DNA of 64,000 nucleotides, from assembly GCF_003014535.1 (NCBI RefSeq), contig NZ_PYGD01000003.1, forward strand, positions 346,564 to 410,563. The letters are read 5' to 3'. Within the stretch, counting starts at the first letter, position 1. Each line of letters opens with the position of its first letter. Positions 8,722 through 17,606 of this stretch are shown one piece after another. The position numbers and the translations under genes are program-made. The notes under the pieces were generated by a model. It worked only from the letters and a program-made list of their open reading frames with translations. It searched no databases and was not told the DNA's origin. The stretch comes from Taibaiella chishuiensis (lineage in GTDB: Bacteria; Bacteroidota; Bacteroidia; Chitinophagales; Chitinophagaceae).

Positions 8722-9369
8722 ATGAAAACGCTCGTATTCCTGGCAGGCTGGACGGTATGCTGGTGTATAACACCGGCCGTGCTGCGCGCGCAGCAGTTTG
8801 CCGTTACGACCGAATGGCTGAACGGCACGGTATATATCGGTTTTGATAACCGGATCGAGATATCACCAGAGCGGGATGGCTGTGATGCGATTACAGTAAC
8901 TGCGGATGCCGGTGAATTGAAAAAAGATCGTGATTGTCGCTACTTTCTTCGGGTATCGCGCGAAGGCACGGTAACACTGAAGGTACAGCAGAAAGTAAAC
9001 GGGAAATTGGTAAGCCTGGGCAACAGGAGTTTACCGGTTAAACATTTATCGCCGCCCGTAGCCAGTGTAGGCGGCCGTAAAAGCGGTCCTTTCCCTTTAG
9101 CGGGTTTTAAGTTGCAGACGGGTGTAGTGATAACGCAGGAAGGCATAACGAGACGTTATTTTGAGGCCATATCGTTTGGCATTAAAGTCTACCGCAACAG
9201 GAACCTGGTTTTCGAAACGACCTGTGCCGGGCCTTACTTTAACAACGCGTGTAAGAACTTCTTTCAATCGCTCCGGCCCGGCGATACGGTAATTATCGAC
9301 AGTATACGCGCTTCCTGTACCAGTTGCAGGGTACAGGCGCTTGGCGACCTTACTTACATCATGACCTGA
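8722..9369 (+). CDS. Secreted protein resembling the GldM C-terminal domains
   Basis: 215 residues with a signal peptide (VFLAGWTVCWC..LRAQ). The mature part runs VYIGFDNRIEIS near its N-terminus, then an Ig-like stretch, then VKHLSPPVASVGGRKSG and a last beta-rich module. This order (a GxDNxxxxS start, then a xVxxxPxPVAxxGG linker) resembles the periplasmic D3-D4 part of GldM, the T9SS motor shaft, without its membrane helix and the first domains. Six cysteines in the last 70 or so residues may form disulfides. The resemblance is judged by eye only. A role as an accessory envelope adaptor is inference. Confidence 0.6.
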   Translation: MKTLVFLAGWTVCWCITPAVLRAQQFAVTTEWLNGTVYIGFDNRIEISPERDGCDAITVTADAGELKKDRDCRYFLRVSREGTVTLKVQQKVNGKLVSLGNRSLPVKHLSPPVASVGGRKSGPFPLAGFKLQTGVVITQEGITRRYFEAISFGIKVYRNRNLVFETTCAGPYFNNACKNFFQSLRPGDTVIIDSIRASCTSCRVQALGDLTYIMT

Positions 9370-9421
9370 GTATACCTGCAACAATCCGACGCTTATTTTT
9401 GTCTTGTAAAAAAACAACACC

Positions 9422-10597
9422 TTGAATTTAGATTTCTTACAACAGGAACTATGGGGCAATTCACTGATGGTATACCTCCGGTTTGCCGTGATCCTCGTGC
9501 TGGCGCTGCTGCTGAAAAAATACATCACCGCTATTTTTACCCGGTTGTTTTTTACCGTATTCAAAAAGTTTTCGGCGGACTATTACGGGCAGCAGTTTAA
9601 GGAATTATTACTGCGGCCTATCGAGGGACTGATTGTAACCATTTTCTTTTATGTGGCTTTCAACCAGCTCAGCACTTCGTTCGATAAGCTGATCCTGTTT
9701 AAGCGCATGAAACCCGTTAAAGAAGCGGGGCAGGAAGTGGCCTCAAGGCTGGTCACCCTTATGGACCTGGTCGATCACCTGTTTTTCCTCTTCCTGATCT
9801 TTTACTTTATCCTGCTGCTTTCGCGTATCATAGACTTCGTGATCATGGTCTTGCTGCATAAGGCTACCGAAGAGCATGACCGGGGCCGCCAGCAGATCTA
9901 TCCTCTACTGAAGGATGTGCTGAAGGTAGTGGTATGGGGCTTTGGGTTCTTTACCGTATTGGGCGTTATCTTCCATGTAAATGTAGCCGCCCTGATCGCC
10001 GGTCTGGGTGTGGGTGGTATCGCTATTGCCTTTGCCGCCAAGGAGAGCCTTGAAAACCTGCTGGCCTCCTTTATGGTTATGATCGACAAACCTTTTACCA
10101 TAGGCGACTGGATCAAGGTAAACGGGGTGGAGGGTATTATCGAAAAGGTGGGCTTCCGGAGCACGCGCATCCGTTCGTTCGACAAGTCGATGGTATCGCT
10201 GCCCAACCGCAAACTGATCGATAGCAACCTCGAAAATTTTTCGGAACGGGGTATGCGCAGGGTTAAGTTTTCGGTGGGCGCTATCTATGGCCTGTCGCAG
10301 GAGACATTGGAAAATACCATCAGCGCCATCAAGAACGTGATCCTTAAAACCGAAGGCACCATGGGGCAGCCCATTGTGCATCTCGATGAATTCGGGGCCT
10401 CTTCGGTCAATATACTGGTTATTTATTTTGTGTCGGCTGCGCCCGAAACCGATTTCGGAAGTGTAAAAGAAAAGGTTAATTTCGGTATCTACGAGGCCAT
10501 GTATCAACATGCCAGGGGCTTTGCTTTCCCTACCCAGTTAAGTATAGACGGGAGCGATGTCAACGAGGTGGTACCGCCCGCTGCAACGCAGGAGTAG
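9422..10597 (+). CDS. MscS-type mechanosensitive channel
   Basis: 391 residues. About four hydrophobic segments (near 15-30, 70-90, 120-145 and 165-190) precede the pore helix AALIAGLGVGGIAIAFAAKES, the Gly/Ala-rich TM3 of MscS. The beta domain (KPFTIGDWIKVNGVEGIIEKVGFRSTRIRSFD and VSLPNRKLID) and the C-terminal alpha/beta domain follow. It should release solutes from the cytoplasm under hypo-osmotic shock. The start is a TTG at 9422; the next ATG (codon 16) would remove residues just before the first helix, so TTG is more likely. Confidence 0.9.
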   Translation: MNLDFLQQELWGNSLMVYLRFAVILVLALLLKKYITAIFTRLFFTVFKKFSADYYGQQFKELLLRPIEGLIVTIFFYVAFNQLSTSFDKLILFKRMKPVKEAGQEVASRLVTLMDLVDHLFFLFLIFYFILLLSRIIDFVIMVLLHKATEEHDRGRQQIYPLLKDVLKVVVWGFGFFTVLGVIFHVNVAALIAGLGVGGIAIAFAAKESLENLLASFMVMIDKPFTIGDWIKVNGVEGIIEKVGFRSTRIRSFDKSMVSLPNRKLIDSNLENFSERGMRRVKFSVGAIYGLSQETLENTISAIKNVILKTEGTMGQPIVHLDEFGASSVNILVIYFVSAAPETDFGSVKEKVNFGIYEAMYQHARGFAFPTQLSIDGSDVNEVVPPAATQE

Positions 10598-10689
10598 ACC
10601 GGAATTGCGCGATTTTGAGTTAACAATTTCGTAATGTTATTTTTCTTTTAAGTTCCTCTAATATTGCACTCGAATTTCAAACCGATATT

Positions 10690-11376
10690 ATGGAATCCAA
10701 TTTTGGAAAGATCCTGGTAGTTGATGATGAGCAGGACATTGTCGAATTTATCAATTACAATCTGAGACAAGCCGGTTACGAAACCGCAACGGCCAACAAT
10801 GGAGACGAAGCTATCCGGAAAGCGGCTATTTTTAATCCCGATCTGATACTCCTGGATGTGATGATGCCGGAGAAAGACGGCCTGCAGACGATACAGCAGC
10901 TGCGCCGTAATCCCGACCTCGACAGTACGATCATTATCTTCCTGACCGCCCTGAGCGACGAAAAATCGGAGATAGAAGGTCTGAAGCTCGGCGCCGACGA
11001 TTATATCGCGAAGCCTATCAAGCCAGAATTACTGCTTACCCGTTTGCGTACCGCGTTGAGGAGGGTGAAAAAAGATGAAGAGCAGGGTAATAAGATCGTG
11101 TTCGGCGAACTGGAGATCAATAAGTATAAATTTACCGTGAGCTATAAAGGTGAAGAGATCATCCTGGCTAAAAAAGAATTCGAGCTGCTCAACCTGCTCG
11201 CTTCCAAGCCCGGCCGTGTATTCCTGCGCCACGAGATCCTGCAGAAAGTATGGGGTACCGAAGTGATCGTAGGCGACCGTACGATCGACGTACACATCCG
11301 TAAGATACGCCAGAAGCTGGGTATCGACGTAATCACCACCGTTAAGGGTGTAGGGTATAAGTTCGAAATGGAATAA
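10690..11376 (+). CDS. OmpR/PhoB-type response regulator, orphan
   Basis: 228 residues. Receiver domain 6-118 with acidic pocket Asp12/Asp13, phospho-acceptor Asp56 (LILLDVMMPEKDG), a conserved Thr (FLTAL) and Lys (IAKPIKP). The winged-helix DNA-binding domain is at about 135-226 (KKEFELLNLLASKPGRVFLRHEIL ... VDVHIRKIRQKLG-type ending). No histidine kinase gene is next to it, so the partner is elsewhere. A strong terminator follows, making it a single-gene unit. Confidence 0.95.
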   Translation: MESNFGKILVVDDEQDIVEFINYNLRQAGYETATANNGDEAIRKAAIFNPDLILLDVMMPEKDGLQTIQQLRRNPDLDSTIIIFLTALSDEKSEIEGLKLGADDYIAKPIKPELLLTRLRTALRRVKKDEEQGNKIVFGELEINKYKFTVSYKGEEIILAKKEFELLNLLASKPGRVFLRHEILQKVWGTEVIVGDRTIDVHIRKIRQKLGIDVITTVKGVGYKFEME

Positions 11377-11395
11377 CGATACCTGTTTAAATAAC

Positions 11396-11431
11396 AACGC
11401 CGGTCCCAGCCAGGACCGGCGTTATTTTTTT
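11396..11431 (+). terminator. Intrinsic terminator after the response regulator
   Basis: An 11-bp perfect stem (AACGCCGGTCC / GGACCGGCGTT), a 6-base loop, and then ATTTTTTTA. Confidence 0.9.
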
Positions 11432-11518
11432 AGGTCTATTTTCCGGGAAACATACGGCACAACGCGGGCTGTTTTCATCGAATTACTTATATTGCATACA
11501 GGTCAAATATTACAGCAT

Positions 11519-12439
11519 ATGAACAGGCAGCAAATAAAGATGTTAGGTATCGGCGCCTTATTGGGCGCAACTGTGATTGCCGGCGTGGCATTCGACAAAG
11601 ACGGCAAGGACGGTCCCGTTGAAGTAACGGAAGAAGGCCGCCTGCAATACAAATGGTACCCGGTATCCCTGCCCAGGAACATGAGTTTTGCTGGCGAAAA
11701 AGTGCCGCTGGACCGCTGGGAGATACGCGAACGCCTGGATCGCGAACTGCTGATGAATTACTACATGCATGGTTCTACCTTATACATCCTGAAGCTGAGC
11801 TCACGGGTATTCCCGGCCATCGAAAAACAGCTGAAGGAGAATGGTCTGCCCGACGATTTTAAATACCTCTGCGTAGCGGAGAGCTCGCTGCAAAACCCGA
11901 CCTCGCCTGCCGGCGCCGTAGGCTACTGGCAGTTTATGCGGGAAACCGGCACCCGTTACGGCCTGGAGATCACCGACGAAATAGATGAGCGGTACCACCT
12001 CGAAAAATCGACCAATGCCGCCTGCCGTTACCTGAAGGATGCCTATGGCAAATTCGGCAACTGGACCGCCGCCGCAGCCTCCTACAACTGCGGTATGGGC
12101 GGATTCAGCAACCAGAGCACGTTCCAGATGGCGGGCAACTACTACGACTTGTTGCTGCCCGAAGAAACGAACCGGTATGTATTCCGCATACTGGCCCTCA
12201 AACAACTGATCAGCAATGCACCCAAATATGGCTTCGTAGTGCCGGAAAGCGACGGCTACCAGCCCGTACCGACCCGCAGCATGACGATTACCCAGAGTGT
12301 AGCCAACCTGGCCCAGTTTGCCATCGACCAGGGTACTACCTATAAAATGCTGAAGATCCTGAATCCCTGGCTGCGCGACCGTAAACTTACCGTAAAAGAG
12401 GGTAAGTCCTACACCATCCAATTGCCTGCGGGCAAGTAG
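11519..12439 (+). CDS. Membrane-anchored lytic transglycosylase (SLT/GH23 family)
   Basis: 306 residues. An N-terminal anchor (about 8-24, GIGALLGATVIAGVAF) holds it at the inner membrane or directs its export. The SLT domain lies at about 105-240: catalytic Glu121 in CVAESSLQNP, then AGAVGYWQFM and AAASYNCGMGG. It cleaves peptidoglycan glycan strands to 1,6-anhydro products. The last 55 residues (TITQSVANLAQFAIDQGTTYKMLKILNPWL) look like a degenerate LysM-type module, as in MltD. Start chosen at ATG 11519 instead of an in-frame TTG nine codons upstream. Confidence 0.85.
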   Translation: MNRQQIKMLGIGALLGATVIAGVAFDKDGKDGPVEVTEEGRLQYKWYPVSLPRNMSFAGEKVPLDRWEIRERLDRELLMNYYMHGSTLYILKLSSRVFPAIEKQLKENGLPDDFKYLCVAESSLQNPTSPAGAVGYWQFMRETGTRYGLEITDEIDERYHLEKSTNAACRYLKDAYGKFGNWTAAAASYNCGMGGFSNQSTFQMAGNYYDLLLPEETNRYVFRILALKQLISNAPKYGFVVPESDGYQPVPTRSMTITQSVANLAQFAIDQGTTYKMLKILNPWLRDRKLTVKEGKSYTIQLPAGK

Positions 12440-12532
12440 GCGTAGCCGGGCCGGCACTTAACTTTATGCGCGGCCGGTTAGCTGATTCGGGATAAAAGCA
12501 ATAATTTCGCCGCCGAAACGTTTTCTGGACCT

Positions 12533-13135
12533 ATGATGTACCTCCGGCTTATTCTATTGTTTGCCTGCCTGTGCTCCGGGCTGTGCGCCACAGCGCAGCA
12601 GGTGCAGGATACGGCTGCAACAGCCGGGCCGGTAGCCGATACGCCCGCGGCGGGCAAAACGGTCACACCGCTTAAAACGGATTCCCTGTTTAAAACGCCC
12701 TTCCTTACGCCCAAGAAGATCGGCCTCTTTTCCGCTATAGTGCCCGGTTTGGGGCAGTACTACAACAAGCAGTACTGGAAGGTGGGCGTGATCTATGCCG
12801 GTGTAGGCGTGGCCATATATTTCGTAAGCGACAACCTGAAAAATTATAATGATTTCAGGCGTTTGTATGCGGCTTACCAGAGCAATAATAAATCCCTGAC
12901 GGACAACGCGAGGTATACCGCTGCTGAAGCCAAAGGTCTGCAGGACTATTACCGGCGCAACCTGGATCTTACCGTGCTGCTTTCGGCCCTGGGTTATACT
13001 TTGCAGGTGGTCGATGCCGTCGTTTTTGCCCACCTGAAAAATTTCGATATTTCAGAAGATATCACCCTGAGGGCCCGCCCCGTGCTTATGCCCAATGGCG
13101 GTGTGGGTTTCGGCCTTGTTATGAACTTTAAATAA
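12533..13135 (+). CDS. DUF5683 membrane protein
   Basis: 200 residues. Signal peptide about 1-21, a Pro/Ala/Thr-rich linker, then the DUF5683 core: IVPGLGQYYNKQYWKVGVIYAG and a membrane segment (GVAIYFVSDNL), with a second hydrophobic stretch near 145-165. In many Bacteroidota this family lies beside parA/parB and dapB; here it sits between a lytic transglycosylase and ruvX. Role unknown, probably in the envelope. Confidence 0.8.
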   Translation: MMYLRLILLFACLCSGLCATAQQVQDTAATAGPVADTPAAGKTVTPLKTDSLFKTPFLTPKKIGLFSAIVPGLGQYYNKQYWKVGVIYAGVGVAIYFVSDNLKNYNDFRRLYAAYQSNNKSLTDNARYTAAEAKGLQDYYRRNLDLTVLLSALGYTLQVVDAVVFAHLKNFDISEDITLRARPVLMPNGGVGFGLVMNFK

Positions 13136-13177
13136 ACCGCTTGCAGGTATACCGCAACGCAGACAGCACCAATACTT

Positions 13178-13591
13178 ATGTCCAGGATATTAGCCATCGA
13201 TTACGGGAAAAAAAGAACGGGACTTGCAGTGTCCGATCCTTTGGGCATTATCGCTACGGGACTTACCACCGTTGATACCGAACAGGTGGTTTACTATATG
13301 AAACAGTATTTCGCCCGCGAAGCCGTGTCGGAAATACTGCTGGGTTACCCGCGTAATCTCGATGGCTCCGAAACGGATATCACCAAAAAGGTAGAGAAGT
13401 TTCACGGGCAGTTGCAAAAACTGTTTCCCGATAAGAAAGTACAGCTCGTAGACGAACGCTTTACCTCTAAAATGGCCTTCCAAAGCATGATCGACAGCGG
13501 TCTTAAGAAAAAGGACCGCCAGAACAAAGCCCTGATCGACGAGATCAGCGCAACCATATTGCTGCAGGGCTACCTGGATGGCGTACGCTAG
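13178..13591 (+). CDS. ruvX: RuvX/YqgF-type resolvase or pre-16S rRNA nuclease
   Basis: 137 residues, the full family length. RNase H-like fold with catalytic Asp in RILAIDYGKKRTGLA, the second motif EILLGYPRNLDG, and the DERFTS motif. The family is annotated as a Holliday junction resolvase and, in E. coli, matures the 5' end of 16S rRNA. The gene follows DUF5683 after 42 bases and may share its transcript. Confidence 0.92.
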   Translation: MSRILAIDYGKKRTGLAVSDPLGIIATGLTTVDTEQVVYYMKQYFAREAVSEILLGYPRNLDGSETDITKKVEKFHGQLQKLFPDKKVQLVDERFTSKMAFQSMIDSGLKKKDRQNKALIDEISATILLQGYLDGVR

Positions 13592-13759
13592 CCGGTACCT
13601 TCTTTCAGTTGCATAAATTATTTCCCGCTCCGGATACTACAACCCCTCTTTATACGGTTTTTATTGACCGGGATACAACCCTGGTACCAAGCCTTCCCGT
13701 TTCACCGCAACATTTCGGCTGTTTGCAGCATTTTACCCGCTGCAACGGTCCGCTGCATT

Positions 13760-13767
13760 TATATTTG
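13760..13767 (+). promoter_or_regulatory. Putative -7 element before the LytS kinase gene
   Basis: An exact TATATTTG, matching TAnnTTTG, lies 44 bases before the ATG. No TTTG is present at the usual -33 distance, so this is only a candidate. Confidence 0.35.
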
Positions 13768-13810
13768 GCCGTAAAAATATACCGGGTGGCCCAGGTCCGC
13801 CCTGCCTGCT

Positions 13811-15292
13811 ATGTCGCTATCTTATTTCCACTTTCAAAACAAACGCTGGGTAACGGTGCTGCAGCATGTGATACTGTGGTTGTTCATATTTGCATTGCCT
13901 TACCTGATGCAGTACAACTACGGTTTCCGGTTTCGTTTTTATGGTCCGCCCCATCATTTCATCATCCGCGATATTGCGGCAAAGCTGATCTGGGTCGTTG
14001 TGTTCTATCTCAATGCCTTTGTATTTACACCCCGTTATATTTACCGCAAAAAGTACGTACGGTATGGCCTCCTGGTGATCGGTATGTTGCTGGTTATTGT
14101 TTGTTGCAATAATATGATCATGAACCGGAGCTTTGCAACGGGGTTTCAACGGACCAGCCTGAATACGGCACCGGCCCGGCCCTATCGCGAAGTGCACACC
14201 GTAAAGACCGGCGAAGGACCGGTAATGGTAACCGCCCGGATACCGGAAGACTCGCCGGTATTGGGCGAAGCCATCAGGGACTATTCCATTACACCTGCCT
14301 TGCCATTGGCCGGCCCAGGCGAAAGCCCGGACCCGGGAGCGGTACAGGTAATGGGCCTGGCATCCCAGGATTACTCCATGGAGCCTGCGCTGCCGATGGC
14401 CGCGTTGCAGGTAAGCCAGGTAGCCGACGATAGTACTATGTCCCGGTTAAAAGTCGCTAATGTGGCTACTGCCCCGGCACTTACGGAGGCCGCCCCGGTC
14501 CAGTTTGCCCGCGCCATTCCTGCAATGCCGGCAACCCTGCTCGACGCACCCTCGGGCCTGGTCATCAGTTTCCTGGGCGCCGCCGTATTTAATCTCGCAC
14601 CTTATTTCCTTACACTCGCAGCCAGCCTGGCCTTCCGTATGATGCGCGACAAAACGCGGGCTGAAGCCCTGGTACAGGAACGGCAACAGGAAAATCTAAA
14701 AACAGAACTTTCTTTCCTGCGCTCGCAGATCAGTCCGCACTTTATGTTTAATGTGCTGAATAATATCAATGCGCTGGCGCGGTTAAAAAGCGACGAGCTC
14801 GAACCTACGATCATCAAACTCTCTTCGCTGATGCGTTATATGTTGTACGATACCAATGTGGAGAAAGTGTCGCTCAGTTCGGAAGTCGCTTACCTGCGCA
14901 GTTACATCGACCTGCAACTGCAGCGTTTCGGTACCAAGGTAAAGGTGCAGGTCATCCTCGAGGAGGAAGGGCTGAACGCCTATGAAATAGAACCCATGCT
15001 GCTCGTGCCTTTCGTAGAGAATGCCTTTAAACATGGGATCGGCAGGATCCATAACCCCGAGATCAATATTCACCTGTACAAGCGCGATAAGGTGTTGTTC
15101 TTTGCCGTGGCCAATAAGTACAGCGATGATGAAACCGAGCAGAAAGACCGGAGCTCGGGCATTGGCTTGTCTAATGTACAACGCAGGTTAAAACTATTGT
15201 ATGAAAACGATCATGTGCTGACGATCGAACGGGAGCAGGATGTACAGGGCGAGCACTGGTTTGCTGTTTATCTCAAAATAAATTTACATTGA
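13811..15292 (+). CDS. LytS/YehU-type sensor histidine kinase
   Basis: 493 residues. Hydrophobic segments sit near 15-30, 55-75 and 85-105. A long extracytoplasmic stretch (about 110-245) is rich in Ala and Pro, followed by a last hydrophobic segment at 250-275. The kinase region has the phospho-acceptor His310 in SQISPHFMFNVLNNIN and a GHKL ATPase with MLLVPFVENAFKHG and SSGIGLSNVQRRL. It phosphorylates the LytTR regulator that overlaps its stop codon. The Ala/Pro segment contains two related units, RDYSITPALPLAG and QDYSMEPALPMAA. The signal sensed is unknown. Confidence 0.92.
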   Translation: MSLSYFHFQNKRWVTVLQHVILWLFIFALPYLMQYNYGFRFRFYGPPHHFIIRDIAAKLIWVVVFYLNAFVFTPRYIYRKKYVRYGLLVIGMLLVIVCCNNMIMNRSFATGFQRTSLNTAPARPYREVHTVKTGEGPVMVTARIPEDSPVLGEAIRDYSITPALPLAGPGESPDPGAVQVMGLASQDYSMEPALPMAALQVSQVADDSTMSRLKVANVATAPALTEAAPVQFARAIPAMPATLLDAPSGLVISFLGAAVFNLAPYFLTLAASLAFRMMRDKTRAEALVQERQQENLKTELSFLRSQISPHFMFNVLNNINALARLKSDELEPTIIKLSSLMRYMLYDTNVEKVSLSSEVAYLRSYIDLQLQRFGTKVKVQVILEEEGLNAYEIEPMLLVPFVENAFKHGIGRIHNPEINIHLYKRDKVLFFAVANKYSDDETEQKDRSSGIGLSNVQRRLKLLYENDHVLTIEREQDVQGEHWFAVYLKINLH

Positions 15293-16011
15293 TGTTACGT
15301 TGTATCGCGATAGACGATGAGCCATTGGCCCTGGCCCTGCTGGCCGACAATATCGGCAAGGTGCCTTACCTGCAGCTTGTAGCCACCTGCGGCGATGCCT
15401 TCGAGGCTGTTAAGGCTATGCAGGAACATACGGTAGACCTTGTGTTTGCTGATATACAGATGCCGGGACTTACCGGGCTCCAGTTTATCGACAGCCTCCC
15501 GGTAAAGCCCCTGGTCATCCTGATTACGGCTTACCAGGAGTATGCGCTCGAAGGTTATTCGCTGAGCGTGGTCGATTACCTGCTCAAACCGGTGGACCTG
15601 CTGCGGTTTATGACGGCCTGTAATAAAGCGTTGGAGCTGTTCCAGCTGCGTAATGCGGCAACCCGCCAGCAGCCGGGATATGCCGCACCGGCCCCCGATT
15701 ATTTTTTTCTCAATGTAGATTACAGCCTGCTTAAGATCCTGTTCAGCGATATTATCTGGATAGAAGGTCTGCGCGATTATGTGAAGATCTATCTCAAAAG
15801 CGCGCCCAATAAGCCTGTGGTAGCACGGTCGAGCATTAAGGCCATGGAAGAGCAATTGCCCGGTGCCCGTTTTATCCGCATTCACAAGTCCTATATCGTA
15901 TCTATCGATAGCATTACCGCCATCAGGAAAAACAGCGTATTTATCAAAGAGTACGAACTGACCATAGGAGAGACCTACCGGACTGTGATCCGGAATCTTA
16001 CCGGTATGTAA
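15292..16011 (+). CDS. LytTR-type response regulator
   Basis: 239 residues. Receiver domain with IDDEP, phospho-acceptor Asp54 (VFADIQMPGL) and Lys in YLLKPVDL; LytTR DNA-binding domain about 130-235 (IIWIEGLRDYVKIYL ... RIHKSYIVSID). The ATG at 15292 overlaps the kinase TGA (TGATG), so the two are translationally coupled. LytTR proteins bind pairs of 9-bp direct repeats about one helical turn apart; such a pair lies 4.5 kb downstream at 20461-20490. Whether this regulator is the one that binds there is inference. Confidence 0.95.
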   Translation: MLRCIAIDDEPLALALLADNIGKVPYLQLVATCGDAFEAVKAMQEHTVDLVFADIQMPGLTGLQFIDSLPVKPLVILITAYQEYALEGYSLSVVDYLLKPVDLLRFMTACNKALELFQLRNAATRQQPGYAAPAPDYFFLNVDYSLLKILFSDIIWIEGLRDYVKIYLKSAPNKPVVARSSIKAMEEQLPGARFIRIHKSYIVSIDSITAIRKNSVFIKEYELTIGETYRTVIRNLTGM

Positions 16012-16055
16012 GCCTGTTGCAATTTTGATTGCCGTTGTACTAACGGCTGTGCATG

Positions 16056-16085
16056 AGCCGGCTTTAAGCCGGCTGTTTTGTATTT
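16056..16085 (+). terminator. Terminator after the LytS/LytR operon
   Basis: Stem AGCCGGCTT / AAGCCGGCT with a minimal loop, followed by GTTTTGTATTTT. Confidence 0.65.
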
Positions 16086-16250
16086 TATAGCATGATTTGT
16101 TTTTTACTAATAACAAATGCAGGCTAAGGTTGTTTCCTGTGTAATAGCTTGCCAGTAGCAGTTTGCAGCCGTGTTGGCTTTGCTCCGGGCATTGATACGG
16201 CCGGTCTTTTTATGGCCTGCATCATTGCCTGCCTGTTGTTGGACGGGCAT

Positions 16251-16279
16251 AAAAAAAACGGGCGATAGACATCGCCCGT
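16251..16279 (-). terminator. Terminator of the Kelch-DUF4270 operon
   Basis: On the minus strand, stem ACGGGCGAT / ATCGCCCGT with a 4-base loop is followed by eight T. Confidence 0.9.
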
Positions 16280-16325
16280 CTGTATGTGACCCTATCACCA
16301 TACATGAAAAAGAGGGATGTCGCGG

Positions 16326-17606
16326 TTAATCATACAACCGGAGCTTTTTTGTGTTGTACCAGAATTCTTTTACTGTTACTCCCACCGATACCTGGGTATA
16401 GTTTTCGCGGATCTGTCCTTTACTGATATCGCCTTTACGGCCTACTTCAATACCGAGGTAACAATTGATAAGCCGGGTGAGGTTGCTGCCGATGCCCGCC
16501 GTTGCCGACATATCGTCGATCGATTGCCCGAGCAGGTGGATATAGCCCTGGTTGTAGGATACGCCCAACTGGAAGAACATCTTTTCGCGCATCTGGCCCT
16601 GTATCCTTTTATGGGTGGTATACTGGAAGCCCAGCGCATATTGCTGCGCCTTGTCGGTATAGGCATTGGGATAGTTCAGCTTTTGCCGTTGCCAGTCGTA
16701 ATAGGTATAGGCCGCGGCGAAGGTCATATTTTCATTTAACTCCAGGGCATAACCCAGGCCCAGCTGCAGGGGGATGCTGAAACTTTTACCGGTTTTGCTG
16801 GTGGATTTTGTAAGCGAATCGCCCACCAGGTAATCGGTACTGAAGTCGCCTTTGAGCGTAGCCGGGTTGGAAAGGGTAATGCCGAAATGCTGCGTGGCAT
16901 AAGCGCCTATTTTACCGGAGTACTGCAGGCCCAGCTGGAACTGGAAAGCCCTGAGCTCCTGGTATTCTTTCCGCGTGATATCCATATTCAGATCGCGGTA
17001 TAGATAGTTGGTCGTGTTGGTCAGCGAGCCGAACAGGTAAGAAGCGGTAAGTCCCACCGACAGGTGTTTGCCGATCCGGAAGCCATTGGCGATATAGACC
17101 TGGTTGACGCCGCCGCTACCGGTAACGGTTTTCGTGATATTAGAGGTTGCGCCGTCCTGCAGGCCCAGGTTCTGGCTCAGCAGGTAGTTTACGGAACTGT
17201 AAGGCTTAATGCCAAACGAGAGGCCCCATACCTGGCTGGGTCTGAACGTAAGCGATAACCTGCGTATCGCGGCATCGTTATTGGAGGAGGTAAGCGTGTC
17301 GGATGCATTGTACTGAAAGCGGCCCGAATGCCACCTGCCGTTAATGTCGATATTGATCATATTCGGATCCAGTGCCGTAAGCGACGCGGGGTTGGCGGTA
17401 TTGATGTAACTCGCGCTGCGTAAGGCTACAGAGGCGCTGCCCATGCCAAAGAACTTGCCGTAGTCCTTGGTTTCAATATCGCCTATGCCGAGAATGGAGT
17501 AGGGCGAGGTCGTGCTCTGGCCCAGGGCCACCGCCTGTTGCAGGGTAAGCAGGGTAAGCAGCGGGAGCAGCTTGCTGCCCCGTATTGATTTATAATCCCA
17601 GGACAT
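16326..17606 (-). CDS. Outer-membrane beta-barrel protein (FadL/OmpP1-like), last gene of the DUF4270 operon
   Basis: 426 residues. Signal peptide about 1-30 (LLPLLTLLTLQQAVALGQ). The mature part opens SPYSILGIGD and contains GMGSASVALRSASYINTANPASL, the alternating short pattern seen near the N-terminus of FadL-like and PorV-like barrels. It continues as amphipathic beta-strands to the end. It probably forms an outer-membrane pore or a transport barrel. Start chosen at ATG 17606, which overlaps the DUF4270 gene by 17 bases; a start at 17645 is possible but would lengthen the overlap. The coupling suggests that it works with the lipoproteins upstream. Confidence 0.75.
   Translation of the reverse strand: MSWDYKSIRGSKLLPLLTLLTLQQAVALGQSTTSPYSILGIGDIETKDYGKFFGMGSASVALRSASYINTANPASLTALDPNMINIDINGRWHSGRFQYNASDTLTSSNNDAAIRRLSLTFRPSQVWGLSFGIKPYSSVNYLLSQNLGLQDGATSNITKTVTGSGGVNQVYIANGFRIGKHLSVGLTASYLFGSLTNTTNYLYRDLNMDITRKEYQELRAFQFQLGLQYSGKIGAYATQHFGITLSNPATLKGDFSTDYLVGDSLTKSTSKTGKSFSIPLQLGLGYALELNENMTFAAAYTYYDWQRQKLNYPNAYTDKAQQYALGFQYTTHKRIQGQMREKMFFQLGVSYNQGYIHLLGQSIDDMSATAGIGSNLTRLINCYLGIEVGRKGDISKGQIRENYTQVSVGVTVKEFWYNTKKLRLYD

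Larger units (their letters stand above)
16012..16325. other. Intergenic region between the LytR gene and the DUF4270 operon
   Basis: 314 bases between converging genes. It holds one terminator for each strand (16056-16085 and 16251-16279). Between them is about 160 bases with no gene or repeat that I can support. Confidence 0.6.

Noticed and set aside
13609..14112. Plus-strand frame of 167 codons before and inside the LytS gene
   Set aside because: It overlaps the start of the kinase in another frame and shows no domain.
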